38,745 nt of DNA from Kalymmatonema hyalinum WJT4-NPBG1 (GCA_019359075.1 JAHHIB010000085.1:1-38745), one strand, 5' to 3'; positions 1 to 7,946 are shown, numbered from the stretch's first letter. The notes: generated by a model not told the origin, from the sequence alone. Numbers and translations are program-made.

Positions 1-43
1 GTCAATGATAGCATAGACAGCAATTGTTTCATTTAACATAATT

Positions 44-69
44 CCCCTCCGTTTTTCTTACTGGAGGGG
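44..69 (+). terminator. Rho-independent terminator-like hairpin
   Basis: A 7-bp perfect stem (CCCCTCC at 44-50, GGAGGGG at 63-69) is followed by a T-rich run (ATTTTATTAT). This orientation suits a plus-strand gene ending to the left of the window. No coding sequence for that gene is visible in the first 43 bases. Confidence 0.55.
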
Positions 70-117
70 ATTTTATTATCTTTGCGATCGCCTTCTCAAA
101 TAACTAGCAACTTGGGT

Positions 118-185
118 TAATAGTTAAAACAGTCAATAGTCAACAATTACTATAGGCTGTTGACTATTGACTGTTTTAACTATTA
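118..185. repeat. 28-bp perfect inverted repeat downstream of the GS17M-ChaB gene
   Basis: Arms 118-145 and 158-185 are exact reverse complements around a 12-nt spacer. The arms contain the motif GTCAATAGTCAACA. The structure starts 8 nt after the stop of the minus-strand gene at 194-961, so it could end that transcript, but it has no clear U-tract. It is longer than a usual terminator and resembles the intergenic repeats of Nostocales. Confidence 0.7.
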
Positions 186-193
186 CCAATTGA

Positions 194-961
194 CTAAACA
201 GTCGCTTTCGCCTTAGACCAAACGCCATTTTCATCTTCATCATATTGCTGATGAACTGCCTCCCAGGCAGCTTGTTCAGCCTTTGTTTGGTCATTTGTCT
301 CAGTTAATGCAGTATTATAGCGCTCAATAAATGTGCGCTGAGCTTCAACAGAAAGATGAGAGCGAATCTCAGGAGACAAATCCTCTGGGCTGTTGCAGCC
401 ACTGGTACAAGCACGAGGCAGCGTCTGCTCACTTGTGTGAACTTCTTCGCCACCAGCACTTTCTATCAGCAATTGGTATTCTCCAGCGCGATCGCCAGGA
501 ACTTCTGCCATCACCAAGAACTCACCAGCCTGCAAGCGAGTTTGGTAAACTGCGGCTTTGTCTTCTGGCATTCCCAATGTGGTCAGAACAGATACCAAAC
601 CAGCCCCTGCGCTGCCGGCGATCGCTCCACTTGCCGCTCCTAGCAGCACTGCACCAATCGGACCTGCTGCTACAATCGGACCAACAAAAGGAATAAACAG
701 TACGCCTACACCTGTGAGTAAGCTAAGGAAGGAGCCGAACAAGGAACCAAAGATTGCCCCGCTTCTCAAACCTCCGAGAATCACATCCCTCTTACTAATA
801 AAGCCAGCAATTCGAGTTTCTGACTGGAAGTTTCTGCCCAATACCGAGATATGATCCCTGGAAACACCCCGGTCTAGTAAACGCCGAATCACATCATCAA
901 CTTGCTTCTGTTCTTTAAAAACAGCTGAGATGGTACGTTCTGCTGTATATGTTTCAGGCAC
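194..961 (-). CDS. General stress protein 17M-type domain fused to a ChaB-like domain
   Basis: The protein has 255 aa. Residues about 9-55 ([20 protein letters not shown], then [14 protein letters not shown]) match the GS17M/YflT fold of general stress proteins. Residues about 60-130 are glycine- and alanine-rich and hydrophobic, with two likely membrane-embedded hairpins. Residues about 200-250 ([17 protein letters not shown], then [10 protein letters not shown]) match the ChaB family of small putative cation-transport regulators. The start is GTG at 959-961, chosen because AAGGAG lies 7 nt upstream. The gene is next to dps and a small exported protein on the same strand, which suggests a stress or stationary-phase role. 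The exact biochemical function is unknown. The domain calls are by recognition only. Confidence 0.85.
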   Translation of the reverse strand: MPETYTAERTISAVFKEQKQVDDVIRRLLDRGVSRDHISVLGRNFQSETRIAGFISKRDVILGGLRSGAIFGSLFGSFLSLLTGVGVLFIPFVGPIVAAGPIGAVLLGAASGAIAGSAGAGLVSVLTTLGMPEDKAAVYQTRLQAGEFLVMAEVPGDRAGEYQLLIESAGGEEVHTSEQTLPRACTSGCNSPEDLSPEIRSHLSVEAQRTFIERYNTALTETNDQTKAEQAAWEAVHQQYDEDENGVWSKAKATV

Positions 962-1088
962 TTTAAAGACTCCTTGAATTTTGCTTTTCCAGTCGGCAGA
1001 CTGAGGGGGGTAGATGCGGTAGATGCACGAAACCTCGGTCTGCCATTGTCAACTCAGACGCTATGCTTTGGGTTAAATCTGCTGCTGG

Positions 1089-1628
1089 CTACACGCCTAC
1101 AGGGGTTTTGGTTTCTGCTATCTGGTTAGAACCGTCTGCTTGCAGTGACTGCCCTTCAATAAATGAGCGCAGCATCCAAGCCATCTGCTCATGCCCTTCC
1201 ATCAGTCCTGTCAGGAAGTCAGAGGTTCCCTGATCGTGGAACTGCTCACCAGTCTGATCCACATGATCACGCAGGTTCCGAATAACTTGCTCGTGGTCAT
1301 CTACCAGTCGAGACACCATCCCAGTTGCTGTGGGAACGTTACCAGCTTCTTCCTTGAGAGTCGCAATTTTGAGAAATCCTTCCAATGTACCAACTGGGTA
1401 ACCGCCCAAGGCACGAACCCGCTCAGCTACGGCATCGATAGTTTCAGTCAGTGCTTGGTAATGCTCTTCCCAAATTTGGTGCAGGCTGCGGAACTGAGGT
1501 CCGACAACATCCCAGTGGAACTTTTTCGTTTTCACCAACAGTACATAGGCGTCTGCCAAATCTTGATTCAACAGATTAATCACACCTTGACGTTGTTCTT
1601 CCGTCAAACCAATGTTTATCTTGCGCAT
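1089..1628 (-). CDS. dps: Dps-family DNA protection / ferritin-like protein
   Basis: The protein has 179 aa, normal for a Dps with short tails. Dps forms a 12-subunit shell that oxidises Fe(II) with peroxide and stores the iron, protecting DNA. The inter-subunit ferroxidase ligands are all visible with canonical spacing: H38 (KFHWDVVG), H50, D65 and E69. The conserved ALGGYPVGTL stretch follows, and the C-terminal helix carries MEGHEQMAWMLRSF. The ATG start has a GAGGGA-type ribosome site upstream. The neighbours on the same strand are a GS17M-ChaB protein (128 nt downstream) and a small exported protein upstream; related low-temperature-induced gene groups including dps are known from Anabaena/Nostoc, as far as I recall. 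Regulation by cold or oxidative stress is inference. Confidence 0.95.
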   Translation of the reverse strand: MRKINIGLTEEQRQGVINLLNQDLADAYVLLVKTKKFHWDVVGPQFRSLHQIWEEHYQALTETIDAVAERVRALGGYPVGTLEGFLKIATLKEEAGNVPTATGMVSRLVDDHEQVIRNLRDHVDQTGEQFHDQGTSDFLTGLMEGHEQMAWMLRSFIEGQSLQADGSNQIAETKTPVGV

Positions 1629-1900
1629 TACTTTAAATCCCTCAGCGAGCTTCTTTACTAACCTTCACAAATTCCATCCCCTACAATCATCAACCAAAGG
1701 AAGGATTGTGTTTTTTTCATCAAGAGGAAAAATCAGACTTTTCTCATTAAATAGAAATAGACATCTTGACTACGCAATCAAGATGTCTACTAAACGGTGA
1801 TAGCTATGCAAACTGCTCAAAACGCTAGAACATTGAGCAATAATTTATTTGTCACACCCACTTTCAAAACACACTGTCGCTAAAAACCATGAAATGCAGG

Positions 1901-2263
1901 TTACTTGTTACCTGTGAGTTTACCCAACGCGTTCTTAACTTGATCTTCTACTGTCTTTGCTTGTGCAGAATTCTCAGGACGCTTCATCTTCTCAATATCA
2001 GCAGCTCCCTGAACCGAGTTAAGTCCCTCGTTTGCTCTCTGTTGTGTCTCTTCCAATCCTGGAGGTGCTTCTGTAGATAGTTTGTCTGTTTCTTTCTGAA
2101 TTCCAGTTAGCTGTGTAACCTCATCTTCAGGATTGCTTGTTGTGCTACCGATCGTCGCAGCCGCGGGCAAAGCATAAGAGAAAATCAGTAAGGCACAAGT
2201 AAATGCCACAATGATAAAACGCACTGGACGCAACATAGATAAATCAAAACCAATATTCTTCAT
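1901..2263 (-). CDS. Small exported protein, low-temperature-induced type
   Basis: The protein has 120 aa. Residues 1-36 form a signal peptide (positively charged start, hydrophobic FIIVAFTCALLIFSYALP, then an AAA-type cleavage site). The mature part is about 85 aa, hydrophilic, without cysteine, predicted helical or disordered, ending in a KTVEDQVKNALGKLTGNK tail. The ATG start has a strong GGAGGAG site 5 nt upstream. It lies upstream of dps on the same strand. Similar small proteins near dps in Nostoc are annotated as low-temperature-induced; I recognise the type but cannot verify orthology. It probably acts in the thylakoid lumen or periplasm. No catalytic motif is visible. Confidence 0.75.
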   Translation of the reverse strand: MKNIGFDLSMLRPVRFIIVAFTCALLIFSYALPAAATIGSTTSNPEDEVTQLTGIQKETDKLSTEAPPGLEETQQRANEGLNSVQGAADIEKMKRPENSAQAKTVEDQVKNALGKLTGNK

Positions 2264-3144
2264 TTAAACTCCTCCAAAAATTAGGCTATCCAAAAGTCAC
2301 GCCTGGTTACACCCCTTGGCTGACAAGCATCATAAATACTGTCTGTTGTGAATCTTGGATACACTCTAGCTTACCCAATTTGGTATCTCTCGAGAAAGTT
2401 TTGAGCAGTGGTTGCAAAACAATCTTAACTTTCAACACAGAAGCCTATGCTTTAATTTTGTCAATCTGAGTGTTAAAATATAGCTGCGCTTCTATTTTTA
2501 CTTGCTTGATTGCTGCTGCCAATGAGATTTCGTTAAGGGTCAGGCTAATCTTCTTTCTACTTTGAATACACAGACATATGAATCGACCTGTAGACTGAAA
2601 CTTTTTTTCTGTACTGCTATACAGAATCAATCCACAGGTAGATAAATTTTGTGCAATTTTGGCAGGTTAAGCAATAGTGACTAATTGCATTAACTATGTA
2701 GTTATTACTAATATGGTAAACAATCTTAACATATGAATTTCATATGTAAATTTTTTCTTTTTTAACAACAAATAGTAGATAGAACCCCTAACTATCTAAT
2801 AGCTACCTCCGGCTATACCCGGCTATATAGTATTTTTATATCCTTCTACCCATAAGCTAATTCTTTTAGCGTGACTCCACACGCTCAATATGCTTTTCAT
2901 GGGACAAATTAGCGAGGTATTCGTCTGGTATAATGGTATAATCTTTAGTTCGCCAAGTATCTACATCAACTCTGGCGATGGCACGAAGTACCCGCATAAT
3001 AGCGATGGCACGGAGTGCCCGCATAATAGCGATCGCGCTATGCATCGTCTAACCTTGCTTCTCGCACAATCATAAGAATGTGTGTTTATGATCACGGGTG
3101 CAGGAGTTGCACCTGCTGATGTGAGGCTTATGAAACATCCAATC
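2264..3144. other. Gene-free, AT-rich, repeat-bearing intergenic region
   Basis: No open frame here has a credible start. Visible structure: a perfect palindrome (ACATATGAA-T-TTCATATGT, 2729-2747) followed by a T-rich run, which could terminate a short plus-strand RNA; a GCGTG/CACGC hairpin near 2869-2884; a 27-bp tandem repeat (listed separately); and a hairpin GGTGCA/TGCACC at 3097-3113. The short frames at 2445-2630 and 2890-3075 have no ribosome sites and were rejected. Confidence 0.6.
2975..3040. repeat. 27-bp tandem repeat, two full copies plus a partial third
   Basis: The unit begins GCGATGGCACGRAGTRCCCG and ends CATAATA. Copies run 2975-3001 and 3002-3028; the third begins at 3029 as GCGATCGCGC and diverges. 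The last copy carries the HIP1 octamer, and the two full copies carry one-base variants of it. This looks like local expansion of a HIP1-containing repeat. Confidence 0.8.
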
Positions 3145-3182
3145 GCTTTTAGCTTTCAGCAACTAGGCTGAAAGCTAAAAGC
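3145..3182 (-). terminator. 16-bp perfect inverted repeat after the 129-aa gene
   Basis: Arms GCTTTTAGCTTTCAGC (3145-3160) and its exact complement (3167-3182) flank a 6-nt loop. The hairpin begins 3 nt past the stop of the minus-strand gene at 3186-3575. It probably ends that transcript or stabilises its 3' end, although no clear U-tract follows on the minus strand. Confidence 0.6.
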
Positions 3183-3185
3183 TGA

Positions 3186-3575
3186 TCATTCGCTCATCAC
3201 AGAGGCTTTGTGTTGAGCTTCTTGCCAAAGTTTGTAAAGGAAGAACTCAGTGGCTTCACTGATCGCCGTGACAAAGACACCCTCAGCATCCTGAAAACCA
3301 TTTGATAGCCAACAACCCCGGAGAGTGACTTCCACGCATTCGTGATCACAACCGCACAGAGCAATGATTTCACTGTCTTCTTTTTTAACAAGAGTCTTAA
3401 GCATTTCTACTCCTGGCAAATGAACAGGAAGCAAAAAGGAAGCAGTACTGGGTTCAACGCATAGACATTGACCGACTCGCACTGCCAAAATCACTCGCGC
3501 TTGCACCCATTCTTCCAGCGATTGAGCTAAACATTCTAAACAAAAGCTCGTTTCGGTGTATGTTAATTTCAGCAT
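3186..3575 (-). CDS. Conserved-looking hypothetical protein of 129 aa
   Basis: I do not recognise a named domain. The protein is acidic, mixed alpha/beta in appearance and unusually rich in cysteine (SFCLECLAQS, GQCLCVEP, ALCGCDHECVEV), which could allow metal binding or disulfides; this is speculative. It has no signal peptide or membrane helix. The ATG start has AGGAG 9-10 nt upstream, placed inside the last codons of the preceding small gene (3579-3761), whose stop codon ends 3 nt before this ATG. This tight coupling indicates one operon. A 16-bp hairpin follows the stop. Its composition (SFLLPVHLPG, GVFVTAISEATEFFLYKLWQ) looks like a genuine structured protein. Confidence 0.65.
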   Translation of the reverse strand: MLKLTYTETSFCLECLAQSLEEWVQARVILAVRVGQCLCVEPSTASFLLPVHLPGVEMLKTLVKKEDSEIIALCGCDHECVEVTLRGCWLSNGFQDAEGVFVTAISEATEFFLYKLWQEAQHKASVMSE

Positions 3576-3578
3576 TCC

Positions 3579-3761
3579 TTATGCTCTCCTGTTATTCCAG
3601 GTTTGCTTGCACATTCTGCTTTGGATGTCCAAGTCTAGTGGCTCAGCCTTATTTGCCACTAACAGTACAATCGCCCGCTTAATATTAACTCGGCACAGTG
3701 GCAAGTAATTTTGAAAAAACACCACCACAGATTGCTCTAAAACTTGCATCGCGCTTGTCAC
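3579..3761 (-). pseudogene. Truncated N-terminal part of a cyanobacterial HNH endonuclease-family protein
   Basis: The predicted peptide has 60 aa. Residues about 5-38 (QVLEQSVVVFFQNYLPLCRV then NIKRAIVLLVANKAEPLDL) resemble the N-terminus of cyanobacterial HNH endonucleases, which normally continue for another 100 or more residues with the CxxC and HNH core. Here the frame ends after a short unrelated tail, so the nuclease core is missing. Start GTG at 3759-3761 is preferred because AAGGAG lies 7 nt upstream; the longer frame begins at a TTG inside the upstream hairpin. Because it keeps a good ribosome site and couples to the next gene, it may still be translated as a leader-like small protein. 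The family match is from memory. Confidence 0.55.
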
Positions 3762-3781
3762 AGCTTGACTCCTTATAAACA

Positions 3782-3815
3782 AACCCCCGCTTCTTGTTTG
3801 CTGGAAGCGGGGGTT
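3782..3815 (-). terminator. Strong rho-independent terminator / possible attenuator
   Basis: A 12-bp stem (AACCCCCGCTTC at 3782-3793, complement at 3804-3815) with a 10-nt loop is followed on the minus strand by TTTGTTTAT. It ends a minus-strand transcript coming from about 3840-4130, directly before the ribosome site of the small HNH-like gene. It could be a simple terminator or an attenuator governing the 3579-3761 / 3186-3575 pair. Confidence 0.75.
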
Positions 3816-3842
3816 AGAATTTGACCTTTAAGTCTTCTGCTT

Positions 3843-4070
3843 CTATATCGGTACACCATCCTGTTGTGTGTACCTCCCGCTTCGTTGTTCTAGTTTTGGT
3901 ACTGCATTCAGTACACCAATGCTGGCTGATCGAGAATCATGATTACCCTGTGTGAGTTGCCCCATAAATAAATACTCCACTCCCACAGCGGCTGATTTCC
4001 AACTAAATCGGCAGTTGGCAACACGCAAGGAAGTAGAGATGGGGTAAACGGATTTCACAGAAAATTTCAC
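3843..4070 (-). CDS. Possible small protein of 75 aa, or an untranslated RNA ending at the 3782-3815 terminator
   Basis: The frame starts with GTG at 4070 behind a weak AATAGG motif, and ends 27 nt before a strong terminator on the same strand. I do not recognise the peptide. It has no signal peptide or clear domain. The terminator argues that something is transcribed from this strand, but the product could equally be a structured RNA or a long leader of the downstream pair. Confidence 0.3.
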   Translation of the reverse strand: MKFSVKSVYPISTSLRVANCRFSWKSAAVGVEYLFMGQLTQGNHDSRSASIGVLNAVPKLEQRSGRYTQQDGVPI

Positions 4071-4140
4071 CTATTGAACATTCCTTTAAACATACTACAC
4101 TTGTATTACTATCCTGTCCATACTTTAAGGAGAAAAAGTC

Positions 4141-4476
4141 ATGCATACAATAGCTCGCACACCAACCACCGACATGGAAGTCACCAGCATCCGCCTAGAA
4201 CGGGAATTGAAAGATAAACTCAAAGAACTCGCTGGGAATCAGGGATATCAAGCTCTGATTCGAGACATCCTCTGGAATTACGTCCAGCAAAAATCAGGTG
4301 AGTGGAAACCCCGATTTTCGCGAGCCGATATTCGCGCTAGCATAGCCGCAACAGCACAACAAGAAGAACGCTGTGTACTGACAGGTCAACTCATTGCACC
4401 GAAACAACCTATGTTACTAGGACTTACAAGAAATGGCGATATGGTTCCTCTAAGTGTCGAGAGTTTAGCTGCTTAA
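4141..4476 (+). CDS. Ribbon-helix-helix-like small protein
   Basis: The protein has 111 aa. Residues about 13-50 (EVTSIRLERELKDKLKELAG then YQALIRDILWNYV) have the strand-helix-helix pattern of ribbon-helix-helix (CopG/MetJ/Arc type) DNA-binding proteins. The C-terminal half (residues 55-111) carries EERCVLTGQLIAPKQPMLLG, a pattern that may form a small beta domain with one cysteine. The ATG has AAGGAG 8 nt upstream. A terminator follows at 4491-4537, so the gene is probably monocistronic. It is divergent from the small minus-strand frames to its left. A role in transcription control is inferred from the fold only. Confidence 0.75.
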   Translation: MHTIARTPTTDMEVTSIRLERELKDKLKELAGNQGYQALIRDILWNYVQQKSGEWKPRFSRADIRASIAATAQQEERCVLTGQLIAPKQPMLLGLTRNGDMVPLSVESLAA

Positions 4477-4490
4477 ACTTTTGTTCAATT

Positions 4491-4537
4491 GAATGCAGCC
4501 TAGTTGCGCCATGTAATATTGCAACTGGGCTGCATTC
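4491..4537 (+). terminator. Rho-independent terminator of the ribbon-helix-helix gene
   Basis: A 17-bp stem with one G-T pair (GAATGCAGCCTAGTTGC at 4491-4507 with 4521-4537) and a 13-nt loop is followed by ATTTTTGG. It begins 14 nt after the stop codon. Confidence 0.8.
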
Positions 4538-5230
4538 ATTTTTGGCTCTATTTTTATGATAAGTAAATTTAATAAGACAAATAATCGCTTATCGACTGAT
4601 CAAATTGTAAGATTGTTAACCCTAATAGATCTGGATGCCTTCCAGACGACTAATGCTGTTTCGGCAGCAGGAGATCCAACAACACTTGACAAATGAAAAC
4701 CTAAATATGAGAAAAAAGTAAAATATTGTAAAGAATATGAGTCAGAGAATAACGCCTAAGAAAATTTTTGGCTGTTTGGGGGAGTTGACCATAAAGGATC
4801 TGTGAAGCCTTACCCTGACAGTATTTTCTTTTAGCTAGTTTAACTGATTCTCACTTATTCAACAGAAGGATAACGTGAAAGAAATATTACTTTTTTTATT
4901 TTTTTCTGTCAGTGTTAACGCGGATAAAATTTATGGGATTCTAGCTTTAATTCCAGAGAAATTACGGTTTATGTATAAAGGCAGACAGGATATCCTATCT
5001 CAAGGTGAGTAAGTCATTGAAGGCGAAGAACACCCAAGCATTCTTTGGCTACAGCAACTTAAATAGATAGATTTTTAATATTATTTCTCTAGAGAGAAAT
5101 ATGTTCTTTAAGATACGAAGCATTTCATCATCTCGATTGGTCATCTCAAATAGAAAGGGGCTATAACAGGTGAGAGATAGTTTTAAGAAAAGATTTACGG
5201 ATCATCAGGGTGCAGTAGCACAAGCTTTGG
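4538..5230. other. Intergenic region upstream of the histidine kinase
   Basis: This region is AT-rich. The only frame with a ribosome-like site is a 45-codon GTG frame at 4875-5012 (AGAAGGATAAC before GTG) with a hydrophobic start (LLFLFFSVSV) that could be a signal or membrane peptide. It is not recognised and has low support. The stretch presumably also carries the kinase promoter; no clear -35/-10 pair or operator could be fixed by eye. Confidence 0.4.
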
Positions 5231-7330
5231 GTGAGATATGCCGAGAGGTTGCTTACGAAGAAAATGAGGTCAATATTCAAGAGTGTGCCAAGAATGAACA
5301 AGCCTTTATTGCCGTCAAAGCGCCTAGATGAAGTAGATCGACAAAAACAATACCCGCATGGAGCTCTGATGCAGCATCAGGAAGAACCTGCCTACCACTT
5401 AGTACAAAAAATTAATAAAATCATCGCCAGTAGCTCAACTCCAAAAAGGATGCTGCAAGATATTGCCAAAGTACTAGGAGTTGCCTTTAAAGTAGATTGG
5501 TGTAGCTTAGTGACAGTATCAGGTGAAGTTTCCAGCGAGGCAATTACGGCTAATTGGTCTGTCCAAGAGAATTTAGAGTTGTCTGACTCAGATGAAATGT
5601 TCTCAATCCAGCAGCAATTAGACTTACCAGTGATGGAATGCGCTTGTGAAACATTGACTATTGAGGATATTTCAACAATTCAAAAAAGTTTAGCAATTGG
5701 GCGTCAATGTTTGCCACTGACTATAAAGGCAAAGGCTGTTTTGGCAATCCCGACTCGGTTTGGTGGTAAAAATAACGGCGTCATTGGTTTAATCAAATCC
5801 CAGCCATACAATTGGAGTGAATCCGAAAAAAAACTGTTAAATGCAGTAGAACCGTGTTGCGCGATCGCATTTTCTCAAGTCGCACAAGCACAGCAGATTG
5901 CTGACCAAAATCAGTACGTGCAAACTTATGTCCAGCATCAAAGCTTGATCAAGCAACTCACTGTACTTAGTCGTAGCAACCTGGAATTAAATCAAATGCT
6001 TCAGTTAGCGCTTGCTTCCACAGCTGAAGCTCTGCAAGCGGATCGTGGTTTGCTCATACTACTAAAATATACTGATCCGTTGTTTAGAACTCGAGCAAAA
6101 AAACAAATTCCCAAAGCAAAAGCGACGGTTGTAGGAAAATGGTATAAAGAAACAGAAATTGCCCTGACTCATCAGTCAGATACTTCAGAGACTTCCTTTT
6201 TTCTTGCCGACTGTAGTTTATCCCAGCGTGCCTTTTTAGACTCTGGAAAACCTTTAATCATCAATAACGATACAGATTTACAAGATACTTTAACAGTAGC
6301 CCCAGTATTTGCACTAGAAGCGCTGCCTGCAGTGCTATTAATGCCCTTAGAAATTCAAGGCAAAGTGTTGGGATTTCTAGTGTTACAGCAAGCAGTTGCT
6401 CGCAATTGGCAATCAACAGAACTTAATATAGTGCAAATGGTCTGTGCTCAACTTAGCAACGCCATAATTCAAACACAAACATTGCGGCAAGTACAAACGT
6501 TGGTAGATGAACGCACAGCACAACTGCAACGCAGTTTGGAAGTCCAAGCAAAACTTTACGAAGTTAAGCGCCAACAAACAGAACAGTTGCAAAAGCTTAA
6601 CGATTTGAAGGATGAATTTTTAAGCAATATGAGCGATCGCTTACGCCATCCACTCACAAGGATGCGTTTGGCTATCCGTAACTTACGTCAATTCGGGCAA
6701 TTAAACGAGCGTCAAGTTAAATACGCCGACATGATAGAGCAAGATTGCACCGATGAAATTAATTTGATTAATGATTTACTGACGCTGCAGGAATTGGAAA
6801 CTCATCACGAACGCCCGCAGTTAGAAACGACCGATTTAAGTGCGAAAATTCATGATTTAGCAGCCGCTTTTGACACTAAACTCGCAGACAAAGGCATAAG
6901 CCTTTCCCTAGATTTACCAGATTCGCCGCTCACACTGGAAACCGAAGTAGAAAGTTTTGACCGTATTCTGCAAGAGTTATTAACAAATGCTAGCAAATAC
7001 TCGCAACATGACAGTATTGTGCATTTGCAAGCGACTCATCAGGTCAATCAACAAGTTGATCAAGTTATCATTAAAATGATCAATATCGGAGATGGCATCT
7101 CAGAAGAAGAAGCCACTTACATATTTGATAGGTTCCGTCGGGGTAAAGGCAGATGGACTCCAGGAACGGGCTTGGGACTTGCGCTCGTCAAGTCTTTAGT
7201 GCAACATCTAAATGGGGCAATTGCAGTGGAGAGTACACCCATTGAGGATTCCAGCTTAAGCAAAATCTGCTTTACCTTGACACTGCCCCAATTTTCCACT
7301 GAAAGTGACTCATATTCCCAAAGTGACTAA
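5231..7330 (+). CDS. GAF-domain sensor histidine kinase with an altered H-box
   Basis: The protein has 699 aa. Two GAF-like sensor regions lie at residues about 60-215 and 235-410, followed by a coiled coil (about 415-460), a HisKA-like region (460-530) and a HATPase_c domain (560-690). In the ATPase part the N-box N586 (ELLTNASKYS), a G1-like motif (INIGDGISEEEA) and G2 (GTGLGLALV from G645) are present. The H-box, however, reads SDRLRHPL: the phospho-acceptor histidine is Asp469 and a histidine occurs four residues later (H473). It may be a pseudokinase, or may use another residue. The start is uncertain: GTG 5231, ATG 5264 and ATG 5297 are all in frame and none has a strong ribosome site. 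No membrane helix is seen, so it should be cytosolic. It overlaps the next gene by 26 nt, and no response regulator is adjacent. Confidence 0.9.
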   Translation: MRYAERLLTKKMRSIFKSVPRMNKPLLPSKRLDEVDRQKQYPHGALMQHQEEPAYHLVQKINKIIASSSTPKRMLQDIAKVLGVAFKVDWCSLVTVSGEVSSEAITANWSVQENLELSDSDEMFSIQQQLDLPVMECACETLTIEDISTIQKSLAIGRQCLPLTIKAKAVLAIPTRFGGKNNGVIGLIKSQPYNWSESEKKLLNAVEPCCAIAFSQVAQAQQIADQNQYVQTYVQHQSLIKQLTVLSRSNLELNQMLQLALASTAEALQADRGLLILLKYTDPLFRTRAKKQIPKAKATVVGKWYKETEIALTHQSDTSETSFFLADCSLSQRAFLDSGKPLIINNDTDLQDTLTVAPVFALEALPAVLLMPLEIQGKVLGFLVLQQAVARNWQSTELNIVQMVCAQLSNAIIQTQTLRQVQTLVDERTAQLQRSLEVQAKLYEVKRQQTEQLQKLNDLKDEFLSNMSDRLRHPLTRMRLAIRNLRQFGQLNERQVKYADMIEQDCTDEINLINDLLTLQELETHHERPQLETTDLSAKIHDLAAAFDTKLADKGISLSLDLPDSPLTLETEVESFDRILQELLTNASKYSQHDSIVHLQATHQVNQQVDQVIIKMINIGDGISEEEATYIFDRFRRGKGRWTPGTGLGLALVKSLVQHLNGAIAVESTPIEDSSLSKICFTLTLPQFSTESDSYSQSD

Positions 7331-7904
7331 AGAACACAACATCCAACAGGAACTGGATTTATCAGCCATCGGCGACGACACCGATCTCGATTTGAATTCG
7401 GCTGCTGATACAGATGATTTACAAGCTGTAGAAGTCCAAATCGAGAAAATAGCAGAACGACAGCGACAAATCACTGCTATGCTCCAAATTCCCCAACCAG
7501 TAGAACAAGTCTGGAAAGTACTCACAGATTATGAAGCTTTAGTTGACTTCGTCCCCAACTTAACGAAAAGCCGCCTCCTTGAGCATCCTCAAGGAGGTAT
7601 TCGTTTAGAACAAGTGGGATCTGGGCGCTTTGTTGGCTTGAACTTTTGTGCGCGTGTCGTTCTCGACTTAGAAGAATACTTCCCCAAGGAAATTAATTTC
7701 CGTATGGTAGAAGGAGATTTTAAAGACTTTTCTGGTAGCTGGCTACTACAGCCTGATTCCCTTGATCACCAGAAAGCAACTCATCTGTGCTACACTGTCA
7801 AGGTTTGGCCGAAACGTACTATGCCAGTCGGTATCATTGAGCGTCGTCTGAGTAACGATATGCGGTTGAACCTTCTTGCAATTCGGCAAAGGGCGTCAGA
7901 ATAA
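7305..7904 (+). CDS. SRPBCC / START-like (cyclase-dehydrase, COQ10-type) protein
   Basis: The protein has 199 aa. Residues 1-50 are acidic and probably disordered. Residues about 55-190 form a START/SRPBCC fold: MLQIPQPVEQVWKVLTDYE, FVPNLTKSRLLE, FKDFSGSWLLQP and a C-terminal helix ERRLSNDMRLNLLAIRQ. These proteins bind hydrophobic ligands such as lipids, quinones or pigments; the ligand here is unknown. The GTG start lies inside the kinase gene in another frame, so translation is probably coupled; a second GTG at 7323 is possible. Pairing of a sensor kinase with a ligand-binding protein suggests a functional link, but this is inferred from the overlap alone. Confidence 0.85.
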   Translation: MTHIPKVTKEHNIQQELDLSAIGDDTDLDLNSAADTDDLQAVEVQIEKIAERQRQITAMLQIPQPVEQVWKVLTDYEALVDFVPNLTKSRLLEHPQGGIRLEQVGSGRFVGLNFCARVVLDLEEYFPKEINFRMVEGDFKDFSGSWLLQPDSLDHQKATHLCYTVKVWPKRTMPVGIIERRLSNDMRLNLLAIRQRASE

Positions 7905-7946
7905 TGAAGAAAGAAGAGAAAATAATGAAGAAAGAAGAGATAAACT
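7902..7946. repeat. Tandem direct repeat after the SRPBCC gene
   Basis: The motif AATAATGAAGAAAGAAGAGA occurs in two adjacent copies, starting at the stop codon of the SRPBCC gene. The purine-rich AAAGAAGAG can pair with CTCTTCTTT near 7964-7972, giving a hairpin before a T-rich run (about 7985-7997). It may end the plus-strand operon, and on the other strand lies beyond the tRNA. Confidence 0.6.

Noticed and set aside
2445-2630. 61-codon minus-strand frame
   Set aside because: Starts with TTG, no ribosome site, composition of AT-rich noncoding DNA.
2869-2884. Possible Yfr1-type small RNA
   Set aside because: The ACTCCACAC-like motif is within a short hairpin and does not match the unpaired ACUCCUCACAC core.
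2975-3040. Possible CRISPR array
   Set aside because: Copies are directly adjacent with no spacers.
2890-3075. 61-codon plus-strand frame
   Set aside because: Runs through the 27-bp tandem repeat; the peptide is only the repeat translated.
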